Below, piece after piece: positions 1-8,747 of a stretch of DNA of 51,078 nucleotides. The position numbers were made by a program, and so were the translations under genes. Within the stretch, counting starts at the first letter, position 1. Every line of letters begins with the position of its first letter. Source of the stretch: Rhodoblastus acidophilus (lineage in GTDB: Bacteria > Pseudomonadota > Alphaproteobacteria > Rhizobiales > Beijerinckiaceae); assembly GCF_025961575.1 (NCBI RefSeq), contig NZ_JAOQNX010000035.1, positions 1-51,078 of the forward strand. The letters are read 5' to 3'. The notes under the pieces are model-generated. The model ran no database searches and was not told where the DNA came from. It saw nothing but the letters and a program-made list of their open reading frames with translations.

Positions 1-92
1 ATCCACAGGCCGGAGACATGACCGCACCCGAAATGTTCATACCACGCCAAGAAAACCCTTGATCTAGGGGCGCCGTCCAGACAGGACAGGAA

Positions 93-145
93 CGCATTGC
101 GCTCGCTGTTCCGTCGGAAACGGGCAAGAGTTAGAGCGCAATGCG
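93..145. repeat. Inverted repeat downstream of ubiV
   Basis: A perfect 12-bp inverted repeat (CGCATTGCGCTC at 93-104, GAGCGCAATGCG at 134-145) encloses a 29-nt loop that itself contains a TTCCG/CGGAA dyad. It lies just past the ubiV stop, so it could end the ubiTUV transcript, but no T-run follows. The AGAGCGCAATGCG-type core resembles a dispersed palindrome common in Rhizobiales. Nothing else is recognised in positions 1-166. Confidence 0.45.
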
Positions 146-166
146 ATCCAGTCCCCTTGGGAAGGA

Positions 167-1078
167 TCAGGCCGGCGTCAGTTCCGCCGCGCCGCAGGAG
201 CCGAACAGGAAGCCGTTGGAGAAATCGGCGCCCGGCGCCACGGTTTTCAGCCGCGCCAAACCTTCCGCGCCGGAAATCGCGCCAGAAGCCACATCCGCAA
301 AGGTTTTGCAGACCGCGACGAAATCGCCGGTGTGCGGCGACAGGCGCAGCGAGCGCACGCCGGCCGACGCCAGCCTGTCCAGGTCGCGGATCAGGTTGCA
401 GTAATTGTGCGACATGGTCTGCACGCCGTTGACCGCCAAAAAGTCCTGGCCGTCGAGCGTGTTGACCGTGAGGCCGTCTGGGTCCTTGTAGCAGACGAAC
501 TGGCACGAATCCTTGCTCAGCCCATGCACGCGCGCATGGTAGCAGCGCGCGGAAATGGCGAGCGGAATGCGGCCGTAGGCCCAGATTTCCGGCACGGCGC
601 CGCATTGATTGGCGGCGTGAGCCAGTTTTTCGACGGAGGCGAACGGGATTTCGGGGGGCAAACAAAACAGTTTTGCCCCCTGTCCCGCGAGATAGGCCAG
701 CGTCGCCTCATTATAAACGTTGATCAGCGGGCCGATGGAAAAGGGCGGGCGCGCCCAGTTCATCAAGGTGAGGTCGTTGATCTCGACCTCCAGCGCGGTC
801 TGTTCGAACAACTCGCGGGCGGCGCGCTTTTCGCGCTCCAATGTCACCATGGCCAGCGAGCCGAGAACGACCGTCTTGCCGCCGGCTTGCAGACGCTCGA
901 TGGCGGCGGGGATGCGGTCCTCATAAAAAGGCGTGCGCTTCGAACACACGGTTTCGCCGATCACCACGCGATCCACGGGCGCCTCGTCGGCGATCCGGGC
1001 GTAGAAATCGGCGAAAGCGTCGGCGCTCCAGTTGAACTGCAGCGGTCCAACGGTCAGCGAGAATTTTGCTTGTGTCAT
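167..1078 (-). CDS. ubiV: UbiV, O2-independent ubiquinone hydroxylation subunit
   Basis: A 303-residue peptidase-U32-like protein. In known systems UbiV pairs with UbiU as a [4Fe-4S] heterodimer that hydroxylates the ubiquinone ring without oxygen, using prephenate as the hydroxyl donor. The four cluster ligands are visible as C45, C179, C192 and C196, the same spacing as the characterised UbiV. Length matches the family (about 290-300 residues). The start is the ATG one base after the ubiU stop, so the two are translationally coupled. It is the last gene of a ubiT-ubiU-ubiV operon whose upstream region carries an FNR-type palindrome, which fits anaerobic or microaerobic expression. The alternative, a generic U32 protease, is unlikely given the neighbours. 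Confidence 0.93.
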   Translation of the reverse strand: MTQAKFSLTVGPLQFNWSADAFADFYARIADEAPVDRVVIGETVCSKRTPFYEDRIPAAIERLQAGGKTVVLGSLAMVTLEREKRAARELFEQTALEVEINDLTLMNWARPPFSIGPLINVYNEATLAYLAGQGAKLFCLPPEIPFASVEKLAHAANQCGAVPEIWAYGRIPLAISARCYHARVHGLSKDSCQFVCYKDPDGLTVNTLDGQDFLAVNGVQTMSHNYCNLIRDLDRLASAGVRSLRLSPHTGDFVAVCKTFADVASGAISGAEGLARLKTVAPGADFSNGFLFGSCGAAELTPA

Positions 1079-1079
1079 C

Positions 1080-2078
1080 TTACCGCCAAGTTTTCCGGTA
1101 CGAGCCTGCGGTGGTCGTCTGGCCCTCGGTGAGGTCGCGCAGGGCGCCGCCGACGACCTGGCGTCCCGCAGCGTAATCGTCCACGGCCTTGCGGAAATTG
1201 CGCACCACTGCTTCCGTATAAGAGCGGCTGCGCTGCCGGCCCTCGATCTTCAGCGCGGTGACGCCGGCTTCCGCCAATTGCGGGATCAGCGCGGCGGCGT
1301 CGAGGCTCGCCGGGTCTTCGAACACATGGCCCTTGTAGTCGCCCGCGGTGAAGCAGCCCTTGCACAAAGTGGGGTAGGGGGCGGCCTCCTTGGCGCCGAC
1401 GCGATGGATGGCGAAGCCGCCCAGACGCGACACCAATTCGTCGTCTTCCTCGCGATATTCGACATGGCTGGCCGGCGAGCAGGCGCCGTTCATATTGGGC
1501 GATTTGCCGGTGGCGTAGGAGGACAAGGAGCAGCGCCCCTCCGCCATCACGCACAGGCCCCCAAAAATGAACACTTCGGTCTCGATATCGATATCGCGGT
1601 TGACCGCGGCGATTTCCTGCACGGTGAGCACGCGCGGCAGCACCACGCGCTTCACGCCGAAGGCGCGGGCGTAGAAGGAAATGGCGTCGGCATTGGCCGC
1701 CGCCGCTTGCACGGAAAGGTGCAGCCGCAGGTTCGGGTGCTTTTTCGACGCGTAATCGAGCAGGCCGATGTCGGCGAGGATCACGGCGTCGGCGCCGACC
1801 TTGGCGGCGTCATCGACGCGCTTGTGCCACAACTCCACCGCGCCGGCGCGCGGAAAGGTGTTGATGGCGACCAGGGCGTGCGCGCCTTTTTTATGCGCAT
1901 AGGCGACGGAGGTCGCGAGCTCCTCGGTCGAAAAATTCAGGCCCGGGAAATTGCGGGCGTTGGTTTCGTCGTTGAAGCCGCAATAGACCGTGTGGGCGCC
2001 GGCGTCGATCGCCGCGCGAAAGGCTGCGGGAGTGCCGGCGGGGCAGACCAGTTCCAGTTTCTTGGCGCGCACGCTCAT
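1080..2078 (-). CDS. ubiU: UbiU, O2-independent ubiquinone hydroxylation subunit
   Basis: A 332-residue U32-family protein, partner of UbiV in anaerobic ring hydroxylation. It opens with the U32 signature around residues 9-15 (LELVCPAG) and holds cysteines at C176, C183, C200 and C239 that match the four [4Fe-4S] ligands of characterised UbiU with a constant offset of seven; a further Cys lies at 242. Its ATG overlaps the ubiT stop in an ATGA arrangement. Positions of the cysteines and the ubiT/ubiV neighbours make this assignment firm. Confidence 0.94.
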   Translation of the reverse strand: MSVRAKKLELVCPAGTPAAFRAAIDAGAHTVYCGFNDETNARNFPGLNFSTEELATSVAYAHKKGAHALVAINTFPRAGAVELWHKRVDDAAKVGADAVILADIGLLDYASKKHPNLRLHLSVQAAAANADAISFYARAFGVKRVVLPRVLTVQEIAAVNRDIDIETEVFIFGGLCVMAEGRCSLSSYATGKSPNMNGACSPASHVEYREEDDELVSRLGGFAIHRVGAKEAAPYPTLCKGCFTAGDYKGHVFEDPASLDAAALIPQLAEAGVTALKIEGRQRSRSYTEAVVRNFRKAVDDYAAGRQVVGGALRDLTEGQTTTAGSYRKTWR

Positions 2079-2644
2079 GCCTGGTGCTCGTTTTCACGGG
2101 TGAGGGCGACGCCGAAGAAATGGCCGACGGCGGAAGAGACTTTTCGGGTCGGGAGCGAAGCGACATGTTCGAACGGGCCGAACAGAGCGGCGATTTCGCT
2201 GGCGAGGTCGATTTCCTCGTTGTCGATGGCGTTGCGCAGCGCCAGAACCGCTTCCGTATCGCCTTCGATCACGAGGTCGCGGGAGAAGAACAAGGCGTCG
2301 CCGTCATAGACGCCATGGACGAGGCCGAGCAGGGCCGCGAGCGGGCCGCCGATGCGGGCGTCCCAGAATCCGGCGTCCTCGCGACGGACCGCTTCGAGCG
2401 TGGGCGCCTCAAGATGCGGCTGCAGCCGGAAGGCGAAGGGCAGGTCCGTCGGGTCGATCAGAAAAACCTTGTCGGCCTGCTCGCCAAGACGCGAGAACAG
2501 CGAAGGGTGACGCCGAATCAGGGTTTTGACCAGATGCGCGCCGGCCATCGACAGCGGGGCCAATGGCGCCAGCCGCAGCACGGCCGCGCCCACGGCGGGA
2601 AAAAGAGGTATGTCTTTAGCGTTCCACATCGTCCCAACATTCAT
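2075..2644 (-). CDS. ubiT: UbiT, SCP2-domain accessory factor of anaerobic ubiquinone synthesis
   Basis: A SCP2 sterol-carrier-domain protein, the lipid-binding partner that in known systems replaces UbiJ when ubiquinone is made without oxygen. The SCP2 fold occupies most of the protein: the stretch with DKVFLIDPTDLPFAFRL leads into the hydrophobic pocket and the C-terminal DLASEIAALFGPFE helix. An in-frame extension reaches 2755 but would read through palindromic leader DNA, so I prefer the ATG at 2644; the ATG at 2629 has a slightly better GGGA ribosome site and is an equal alternative. It is the first gene of ubiT-ubiU-ubiV, overlapping ubiU by four bases. Confidence 0.88.
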   Translation of the reverse strand: MNVGTMWNAKDIPLFPAVGAAVLRLAPLAPLSMAGAHLVKTLIRRHPSLFSRLGEQADKVFLIDPTDLPFAFRLQPHLEAPTLEAVRREDAGFWDARIGGPLAALLGLVHGVYDGDALFFSRDLVIEGDTEAVLALRNAIDNEEIDLASEIAALFGPFEHVASLPTRKVSSAVGHFFGVALTRENEHQA

Positions 2645-2664
2645 GCGGTTTCGCGAGATCGCTT

Positions 2665-2762
2665 CGCGATCCGCAGAAACGGATCGCGCAAAAATCCTCC
2701 AAAGAGGCGGATTTTCGCGCGAACGGAATACGGATTTCGAACCTATCGTTCGCAATCCGTAT
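2665..2762. repeat. Cluster of palindromes in the ubiT leader
   Basis: Two strong hairpins lie side by side. One has a 9-bp stem (CGCGATCCG 2665-2673 with CGGATCGCG 2680-2688). The other is a two-tier stem (ATACGGATT 2728-2736 with AATCCGTAT 2754-2762, plus CGAAC/GTTCG inside). Between them a third, imperfect dyad links GCGCAAAAATCC to GGATTTTCGCGC. If ubiT is transcribed from the FNR site these would form a structured leader; they could equally be REP-like repeat units. Confidence 0.55.
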
Positions 2763-2783
2763 CAGAAGATGTTCAGCGTCACA

Positions 2784-2797
2784 TTGACTTTCGTCAA
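2784..2797. promoter_or_regulatory. FNR/FnrL-type operator
   Basis: TTGACTTTCGTCAA is a perfect TTGAC-N4-GTCAA palindrome fitting the FNR/FnrL consensus TTGAY-N4-RTCAA. It sits between divergent ubiT and ubiD. Placed at -41.5 (class II position) it would start ubiTUV transcription near 2749, where a weak extended -10 (TGATACGGA on the minus strand) is present. Its centre is only about 40 bp from the ubiD start codon, so for ubiD it could also act negatively. FNR control of anaerobic ubiquinone genes is established elsewhere; here it is inferred. Confidence 0.75.
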
Positions 2798-2830
2798 TGC
2801 GCCAGCGCGGCCTCTGGAGCACGACAGGGC

Positions 2831-4351
2831 ATGACTTTTCGAGAACTGCCGCCGTTCCGCGATCTCCGCGCCTTCACAAAATACCTTGAGCAGGAGCGGC
2901 TCTTAGCACGCGTCGGCGAAAAGGTCAGCCTCGTTCACGAGATGACCGAGCTGCACCGGCGCGTCCTCGCCGCGGGCGGGCCGGCGCTCCTGTTTGAAAA
3001 GGCCTATTCGCCGCAGGGGCCGGCGAGCATGCCGGTTTTGACAAACCTGTTCGGCACCAAGGAGCGCGTCGCCGCCGGGTTCGGCGTCGCTTTGTCGCGC
3101 ATCGGCGAGCTCGGCGAAATGCTCGCCGCCCTGCGCGAGCCCGCCCCCGTCGATGGCATCAAGGACGCCTTGAGCCGCTGGCCGATGGTGCGCGCGGCGC
3201 TCTCCACCCGGCAGAACGTGGTGTCGCGTCCCCCCTGCCAGGCCGAGGTGTTCAAGGGCGACGACATCGATCTCGGCAAGATTCCCGTCCAAACCGGCTG
3301 GCCGGGGGAGCCCGCGCCGCTGATCACCTGGCCGCTGGTCATCACCCGCCCGCCGGACACCCCCGCCGACGAGACCGCCAAAATCAACATTGGCGTTTAT
3401 CGCATGCAGGTGTTGGACAAGAAGCGGGCGATCATGCGCTGGCTCGCCCATCGCGGCGGCGCGCACCATCACCGTCTCTGGGCGAAACAAGGCAAGGACA
3501 TGCCGGTCGCCATCGCCATCGGCGTCGATCCCGCCACCATCCTCTCCGCCGTGCTGCCGCTGCCGGAAACGGTGTCGGAGCTGCGCTTTTCCGGCGTGTT
3601 GCGCGGCGAACGGCCCAATGTGGCGCCGGCGCTCACCGTGCCGGTCATGGTCCCGGCCGACGCCGAAATCGTCATCGAGGGCTATGTGTCCGCGACCGAA
3701 ACCGCGCCCGAAGGCCCGTACGGCGACCATACCGGCTATTACAACAACGTCGAACAATTCCCGGTGCTGAACATCACCGCGATCACCATGCGGCGCGACC
3801 CCATCTATCTCTCGACGTTCACGGCGCGCCCGCCGGATGAGCCGTCCGTCATCGGCACGGTGTTGAATGATCTGGCGCTGCCCACCATGAAGCGCCATTT
3901 GCCCGAAATCGTCGATGTCTGGCTGCCGCCGGAAGCCTGTTCCTACCGCATGGCCATTGTTTCGATCAAAAAAACCTATCCCGGACAGGCGCGGCGCGTG
4001 ATGATGGGGATGTGGGGCATGCTGCCGCAGTTCAGCTACACAAAAACCGTCATCGTCGTGGATGAGGACATCAATGGCCGCGACTGGAACGATGTCGCCT
4101 GGGCGCTGGCGACGCGCATGGACCCGTCGCGCGACGTCGTGGTGATCAAGGACACGCCGATCGACTATCTCGATTTCGCCTCGCCGGAATCGGGGCTGGG
4201 CGGCAAGCTCGGCATTGACGCCACCAACAAGATGGGCCCCGAAACCCGTCGGGAATGGGGCGTGAAGCTGGATACGTCGCCTGAGGTGAAGAAGCGCGTC
4301 GACGCGCTGTGGCCGCAAGTCACGGCGGGCTTCAAGTTCACGGCGCCATGA
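2831..4351 (+). CDS. ubiD: UbiD family 3-polyprenyl-4-hydroxybenzoate decarboxylase
   Basis: A 506-residue prenyl-FMN dependent decarboxylase, the length of characterised UbiD. It removes the ring carboxyl from polyprenyl-4-hydroxybenzoate in ubiquinone synthesis. Family hallmarks are present: the NIGVYRMQVLDKKRAIMRW block that binds cofactor and metal, the H-R-G-G-A-H-H stretch, and the active-site loop EGPYGDHTGYY. The start is ATG at 2831; a longer open frame upstream is only read-through of the regulatory region. The last base of the stop codon context overlaps ubiX (ATGA), whose product makes the prenylated flavin this enzyme needs. Other UbiD-family substrates (aromatic acids) are possible, but the flanking ubiTUV genes argue for ubiquinone. 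Confidence 0.9.
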   Translation: MTFRELPPFRDLRAFTKYLEQERLLARVGEKVSLVHEMTELHRRVLAAGGPALLFEKAYSPQGPASMPVLTNLFGTKERVAAGFGVALSRIGELGEMLAALREPAPVDGIKDALSRWPMVRAALSTRQNVVSRPPCQAEVFKGDDIDLGKIPVQTGWPGEPAPLITWPLVITRPPDTPADETAKINIGVYRMQVLDKKRAIMRWLAHRGGAHHHRLWAKQGKDMPVAIAIGVDPATILSAVLPLPETVSELRFSGVLRGERPNVAPALTVPVMVPADAEIVIEGYVSATETAPEGPYGDHTGYYNNVEQFPVLNITAITMRRDPIYLSTFTARPPDEPSVIGTVLNDLALPTMKRHLPEIVDVWLPPEACSYRMAIVSIKKTYPGQARRVMMGMWGMLPQFSYTKTVIVVDEDINGRDWNDVAWALATRMDPSRDVVVIKDTPIDYLDFASPESGLGGKLGIDATNKMGPETRREWGVKLDTSPEVKKRVDALWPQVTAGFKFTAP

Positions 4352-4932
4352 GGCCGCGCGTCGTCGTTGGCGTCAGCGGCGCCTCGGGCGCGGCCATCGC
4401 GCTGCGCATCGTCGAGATTCTGAATGAGCGCGGCGCCGACGTGCATGTGGTGGTGTCGCGCGCGGCGGAATTGACGCTGGCCCATGAGGTCGCGCCGGAA
4501 GCGCTGTCGCGGCTGCGCGGTTTGGCCAAGCATGTGCATGACATCGACAGCGTCGGCGCCGCAATCGCCTCCGGGTCTTTTCCGACGCGCGGCATGATCG
4601 TCGCGCCCTGTTCGATGCGCACGCTGGCGGCCATCGCCAATTGTCTCGCCGACAATCTCATCACCCGCGCCGCCGACGTGCATCTGAAGGAGCGGCGCAA
4701 GCTGGTGCTGGTGGCGCGCGAGACGCCGCTGCATCTCGGCCATTTGCGCGCCATGACCGCGGCGACGGAAGCCGGCGCGATCGTCATGCCGCCGGCCCCG
4801 GCGTTTTATTTGAAGCCGCAGAGCGTCGAAGATATCGTCGATCAGATTGCGCGGCGCGCCATCGATCTGCTGCATCTTTTTGAGCCGCTCGCCGCGCAAT
4901 GGGATGGGGAGCCTCAGCCCGGCGTTAAATAA
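4348..4932 (+). CDS. ubiX: UbiX flavin prenyltransferase
   Basis: A 194-residue protein that attaches a dimethylallyl group to FMN, making the prenyl-FMN cofactor of UbiD. The N-terminal flavin-binding motif VVVGVSGASGAAIALRI is intact, followed by the conserved MIVAPCSMRTLAAIANCLADNLITRAADV block and the RETPLHLGHLRAM segment, all diagnostic of UbiX/Pad1. Translation is coupled to ubiD by an ATGA overlap. The 3' end overlaps the convergent downstream gene by 19 bp, leaving no room for a separate terminator. Confidence 0.94.
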   Translation: MRPRVVVGVSGASGAAIALRIVEILNERGADVHVVVSRAAELTLAHEVAPEALSRLRGLAKHVHDIDSVGAAIASGSFPTRGMIVAPCSMRTLAAIANCLADNLITRAADVHLKERRKLVLVARETPLHLGHLRAMTAATEAGAIVMPPAPAFYLKPQSVEDIVDQIARRAIDLLHLFEPLAAQWDGEPQPGVK

Positions 4933-5582
4933 TCCGCCCAGGTTTTCAGCGCCGCGTGGCCTGTGGGGGTGAGCCCGTACACGCCGCGTTCGATACGCTC
5001 AAACCAGTCGTAGACATTGCCCTGTAAAATCTTCGCCGCATCCGGCGCCACCTCGCGCAGGTCGCGGGGGCGGCGTGGCGCATCGGCGAGCTGTTGCGCC
5101 ACGGTGAGCGCCTGTTGGCGATAGGCGGTCATCTGCGGTTTTTTGGTCGTGCCGCCGACGATCGTGTCGCCCCGGCGGCGGCGGTGTTCTTCGACGATCC
5201 GAGAGCGTCGCTTGGGATCGCGCCTCGGCTTCCACGGCGCCGGCTCGACCATCACCTCAACCCGCCCGTTGGCGTCGACGGTGAGCAGGCCGAAGCCCAG
5301 CAGCCGACACAATTTTCGCGCCCGCGAATCGTGTTCGCGCCCGCGTCCTCGTTTTGAGGCGGCGATGGCGAGCCAGACCTCGTCACAGGCGCTGGCGCGA
5401 TCCACCCCCTGCAACACCAGTTCGAGGGTAAAACTCTGCTTGAGCTCGCCGATTACCACGCGTTCGCTGGCGCCATCGGACAGGGCGACGAGATCGCAGC
5501 CGCAGACTTCCCCCTTCACCTCAAGACCGAGCGATTCCAGGTGGCGTTTGATCGGTCGGTAAAGGTCGGATTCGAGAGCCAT
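4914..5582 (-). CDS. DUF2161-like putative PD-(D/E)XK nuclease-fold protein
   Basis: A 222-residue protein of the DUF2161 kind. The N-terminal half has the look of a PD-(D/E)XK nuclease core: an N-terminal helix (LYRPIKRHLESLGLEVKGEV), then C-D-L-V-A and a strand ending in G-E-L-K, the putative acidic/lysine catalytic motif. The middle is very basic (residues about 118-150, rich in Arg/Lys), and the C-terminal part looks like a winged-helix region (LQGNVYDWFERIERGVYGLT). I chose the ATG at 5582 over an upstream TTG. It runs convergent to ubiX with a 19-bp overlap. Function is unknown; DNA binding or cleavage is an inference from the fold. Confidence 0.75.
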   Translation of the reverse strand: MALESDLYRPIKRHLESLGLEVKGEVCGCDLVALSDGASERVVIGELKQSFTLELVLQGVDRASACDEVWLAIAASKRGRGREHDSRARKLCRLLGFGLLTVDANGRVEVMVEPAPWKPRRDPKRRSRIVEEHRRRRGDTIVGGTTKKPQMTAYRQQALTVAQQLADAPRRPRDLREVAPDAAKILQGNVYDWFERIERGVYGLTPTGHAALKTWADYLTPG

Positions 5583-5762
5583 GGGCCAAACTGGCAAGGC
5601 GTGGTTAACAAAATCTTTATGCGCTCAGGCGTGGCAGAGCCGCGCCGACGGACGACATGGCGAACATCATCGGTTTTCGCTAAAAGGGCGCCAACTTTTT
5701 TGCGCAGGCTTGGGCGCGTTCTTTTTGGGGCGCCCGTCGCGCGCCCAGGCGGAGACAAAAGC

Positions 5763-6998
5763 ATGGCAGGCCTGCTCTGGCCCATTGCGCTGGCGTTGCT
5801 CGCCCTCGCCTGGTTCATCGACGATCCCTATCTCTTCGCGCAACGCGACTGGATTTGGGCTGTCGTGCTGCTCGCCGCCTTGCTTGGCGTCGCCGCGAGC
5901 CGGCGCAGACGGGCGCTGCTGGCGCTGTTTTGCGCTATTCCCCTCGTGCTGGCGGGCGTCAAGGGCGCCGCCGTCTTGCGCGCGCAGAGGATATCCGCCC
6001 TGCGCGCCACGGCGGCGCAGGACATCGGGCGCCATTTTGTCGTGGGATACGTGCGCGTGGCGGAGGTCGAGCCGCTGGCGGCGCATGGGCTGATCGGCGG
6101 TGTGTTCGTCACCCGCCAGAACATCGCTCAGGGCGCCGCCATGTTGCGCGCGGAAATCGCCCATTTGCAAAGGTTGCGCAAGGAGGCGGGCTTGCCGCCG
6201 CTGATCGTGACCACGGACCAGGAATCCGGTTTGGTGTCGCATCTGTCGCCGCCGCTGCCAAAGCATCCTCCGTTAGCCGAATTTGCCGAGGCCCCCAATG
6301 GCGAGGCGCGCGCGAAAAATCTGGGCGCGACGATTGGCGCGGAACTCGCCGATCTCGGGATCACGATGGATTTTGCGCCCGTCGTCGACCTGCGCCCGGC
6401 CGAAAGCGCGGGCGCGCTGGATTTCCATTCCTTCATCGCGCGGCGCGCCATTTCCGCCGATCCCGAGAAAGTTACGCGCATCGCCGGCGCCTTTTCGCAA
6501 GGGCTTGTTGAAGCCGGCGTGACGCCCGTCCTCAAACATTTTCCGGGACTCGGTCGCATCTCCGAGGACACCCATCATTTTCGCGCCCATTCCAAGGCGT
6601 CGCAGCAGGAACTGGCGGAGAGCGACTGGCGTCCGTTCCGCGCGCTGGCGGGCGGCGCGGCGATCATGGTTGGACACGTCGTCGTCGACGCGCTCGATGC
6701 CAAACCCGCGTCGCAATCCCGCGCCGTGGTCGGTCTGCTTCGGCGCGACTGGGGTTTTGAAAATCTGGTGGTCACTGACGACCTCAACATGAGTCCGGTG
6801 TTCCATCATGACATCTGTCACGGTGTGGTGGAGTCGCTGAATGCGGGCGTCGATCTGCTGTTGGTCGCCTATGACGGCCGACAATATTTCCCGCTAATGG
6901 ACTGCGCGCTCCAGGCTGAGGCCAAAGGGGAGATCGACGCCGCCGCGCTCGCCGCCAGCCGCAAACGCCTCGAAACATTTGCTTCCGCGGCGCGTTGA
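5763..6998 (+). CDS. Membrane-anchored GH3 beta-N-acetylhexosaminidase-like protein (NagZ family)
   Basis: A 411-residue glycoside hydrolase family 3 protein. Residues 1-70 form two or three hydrophobic segments (about 3-19, 31-46, 51-66), followed by a GH3 barrel. NagZ landmarks are present: KHFPG at 258-262 followed by D269-T-H271, corresponding to the Asp-His acid/base loop, and V-T-D339-D for the nucleophile. The expected role is removing GlcNAc from muropeptides in peptidoglycan recycling. Classical NagZ is cytosolic and about 340 residues, so the membrane anchor is unusual and may place the enzyme at the inner membrane. ATG at 5763 has GGAG upstream. Longer open frame upstream is rejected. 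Confidence 0.85.
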   Translation: MAGLLWPIALALLALAWFIDDPYLFAQRDWIWAVVLLAALLGVAASRRRRALLALFCAIPLVLAGVKGAAVLRAQRISALRATAAQDIGRHFVVGYVRVAEVEPLAAHGLIGGVFVTRQNIAQGAAMLRAEIAHLQRLRKEAGLPPLIVTTDQESGLVSHLSPPLPKHPPLAEFAEAPNGEARAKNLGATIGAELADLGITMDFAPVVDLRPAESAGALDFHSFIARRAISADPEKVTRIAGAFSQGLVEAGVTPVLKHFPGLGRISEDTHHFRAHSKASQQELAESDWRPFRALAGGAAIMVGHVVVDALDAKPASQSRAVVGLLRRDWGFENLVVTDDLNMSPVFHHDICHGVVESLNAGVDLLLVAYDGRQYFPLMDCALQAEAKGEIDAAALAASRKRLETFASAAR

Positions 6999-7019
6999 GG
7001 GCGCTTCACGGAGGTTTCG

Positions 7020-8195
7020 ATGCGAGCGCTGGTTTGGCACGGCAAGGAAGACATTCGCTGCGACAATGTGACGGACCCCGGCATCGAGGCCCCGCGCGAC
7101 GCCATCATCAAAGTCACGAGCTGCGCCATTTGCGGCTCCGACCTGCATCTGTTCCACAATTACATTCCGGCCATGCTGCCCGGCGACATTATGGGCCACG
7201 AGGCCATGGGCGAAGTGGTTGAGGTCGGGGCGGAAGCGAAAAACAAGCTGAAGGTCGGCGACCGCGTCGTCGTCCCCTTCACCATATTCTGCGGCGAATG
7301 CGAGCAATGCCGGCGCGGCAATTATTCGCTGTGCCAGACCAGCAATCGCAAAAAGCATCTCGCCGAAAAAGCGTTCGGCCACACCACGGCCGGGCTGTTC
7401 GGCTACACCCATCTGACCGGCGGTTTTCCCGGGGGGCAGGCCGAGTTTCTGCGCGTGCCCTTCGCCGACACCACGCACATCAAAGTGCCGAACGGCGTGC
7501 CGGATGAAAAGCTTCTGTTTCTCAGCGATATTTTTCCCACCGGCTGGCAGGCGGCCGCGCAATGCGACATCGAGCCGACCGATACGGTGGCGGTCTGGGG
7601 CTGCGGTCCCGTCGGACAAATGGCGATCCGCAGCGCGCTGCTGCTCGGCGCCGAACAGGTCATCGCCATCGATTGTTTGCCGGAGCGGCTGGAGATGGCG
7701 GAGGCGGGCGGCGCCATCCCGATTAATTTCGAGACGGAAAGCGTCATCGAGCGGCTGAACGAACTCACCCATGGCGAAGGTCCGGAAAAATGCATCGACT
7801 GCGTGGGGCTGGAATCGCATGTCACGCCCTCGCAGCCCGACACGCTTTATGATCGCGCCAAGCAAATGCTCGGGACTGAAACCGACCGTCCCCACGCGTT
7901 GCGCGAGATGATCTATGTCTGCCGCCCCGGCGGGATCATTTCGATTCCCGGCGTCTATGGCGGCCTCGACGACAAGATCCCGATGGGCCAGCTGATGAAC
8001 AAGGGTTTGACGATCCGCACCGGCCAGACCCATGTCAATCGATGGACCGACGACCTTCTGCGCCGCATCGAGGAGGACCAGATCGACCCCTCCTTCGTCA
8101 TCACCCACACAGTGAGTCTCGCCGAGGGGCCCGACATGTATCGGGTGTTCCGGGACAAACAGGACGGCTGCGTCAAGGTGGTCATCAAACCATAG
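7020..8195 (+). CDS. Zinc-dependent alcohol dehydrogenase (MDR family)
   Basis: A 391-residue medium-chain dehydrogenase of the glutathione-dependent formaldehyde dehydrogenase-like group. The catalytic zinc site is visible (C38, H60-E61), as is the four-cysteine structural zinc site (C91, C94, C97, C105). A Rossmann motif GCGPVG follows near residue 195. GGAGG lies six bases before the ATG. It begins a run with a small membrane protein and an NADH dehydrogenase, so the NADH formed could be reoxidised by the third gene product; this is an inference. The substrate cannot be told from sequence; an aldehyde or short alcohol is likely. Confidence 0.88.
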   Translation: MRALVWHGKEDIRCDNVTDPGIEAPRDAIIKVTSCAICGSDLHLFHNYIPAMLPGDIMGHEAMGEVVEVGAEAKNKLKVGDRVVVPFTIFCGECEQCRRGNYSLCQTSNRKKHLAEKAFGHTTAGLFGYTHLTGGFPGGQAEFLRVPFADTTHIKVPNGVPDEKLLFLSDIFPTGWQAAAQCDIEPTDTVAVWGCGPVGQMAIRSALLLGAEQVIAIDCLPERLEMAEAGGAIPINFETESVIERLNELTHGEGPEKCIDCVGLESHVTPSQPDTLYDRAKQMLGTETDRPHALREMIYVCRPGGIISIPGVYGGLDDKIPMGQLMNKGLTIRTGQTHVNRWTDDLLRRIEEDQIDPSFVITHTVSLAEGPDMYRVFRDKQDGCVKVVIKP

Positions 8196-8207
8196 CGGGA
8201 GCGCATC

Positions 8208-8747
8208 ATGACTTTTATCGCCAATCTCGGCCGCAACCCGGGCGATCCCAAAATCCTGTCGACCGGGCCGAGTTCGCTCACCAACGCCGACCGTCTGGCG
8301 AAAATGCTGGGATGGTTCAGCATCGGCCTGGGCCTCACCGAAATTTTCGCCGCGCGACGGATCGCGCGGGGGCTGGGCATGCAGGGGCGCGAGACGCTGG
8401 TGCGGGGCTACGGCTTTCGCGAGATCGCGGCGGGCGTTGCGACATTGTCGCCGGAGAAACAGCTTGGCCTGTGGAGCCGCGTCGGCGGCGACGGGCTCGA
8501 TATCGCCACGCTGCTGACGGGGCTCGGCCGCGACAATCCCAAGCGCGGCAATGTCGGGCTGGCGCTCACTTTGGTGCTCGGCGTGACGCTGCTCGACATT
8601 GTCGGCGCGCAGGCCTTGGGCGCAACCCACCGGCGGACGCGCGGCGATGCGCCCTCCTATCGCGACCGCTCCGGTTTTCCGCGCGGCCTCCAGGCGGCGC
8701 GCGACGCGGCGCGGCGCGTTCAGTCGCCGGACAGGACGGCGGCGTGA
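8208..8747 (+). CDS. Small membrane-associated protein of unknown function
   Basis: A 179-residue protein with several moderately hydrophobic helices (about residues 27-45, 62-78 and 107-128) and a charged, Arg-rich C-terminus. It resembles DUF4267-type proteins that commonly accompany zinc alcohol dehydrogenases in alphaproteobacteria. It follows the alcohol dehydrogenase after 12 bases, and its stop codon overlaps the GTG start of the next gene. No catalytic motif is seen; function is unknown. Confidence 0.7.
   Translation: MTFIANLGRNPGDPKILSTGPSSLTNADRLAKMLGWFSIGLGLTEIFAARRIARGLGMQGRETLVRGYGFREIAAGVATLSPEKQLGLWSRVGGDGLDIATLLTGLGRDNPKRGNVGLALTLVLGVTLLDIVGAQALGATHRRTRGDAPSYRDRSGFPRGLQAARDAARRVQSPDRTAA

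Noticed and set aside
50-63. TTGATCTAGGGGCG as an FNR site near the left edge
   Set aside because: Only one half-site matches; the other half is unrelated.
2645-2755. N-terminal extension of ubiT
   Set aside because: It would translate the palindromic leader, giving Arg/Ser-rich sequence not seen in UbiT proteins.
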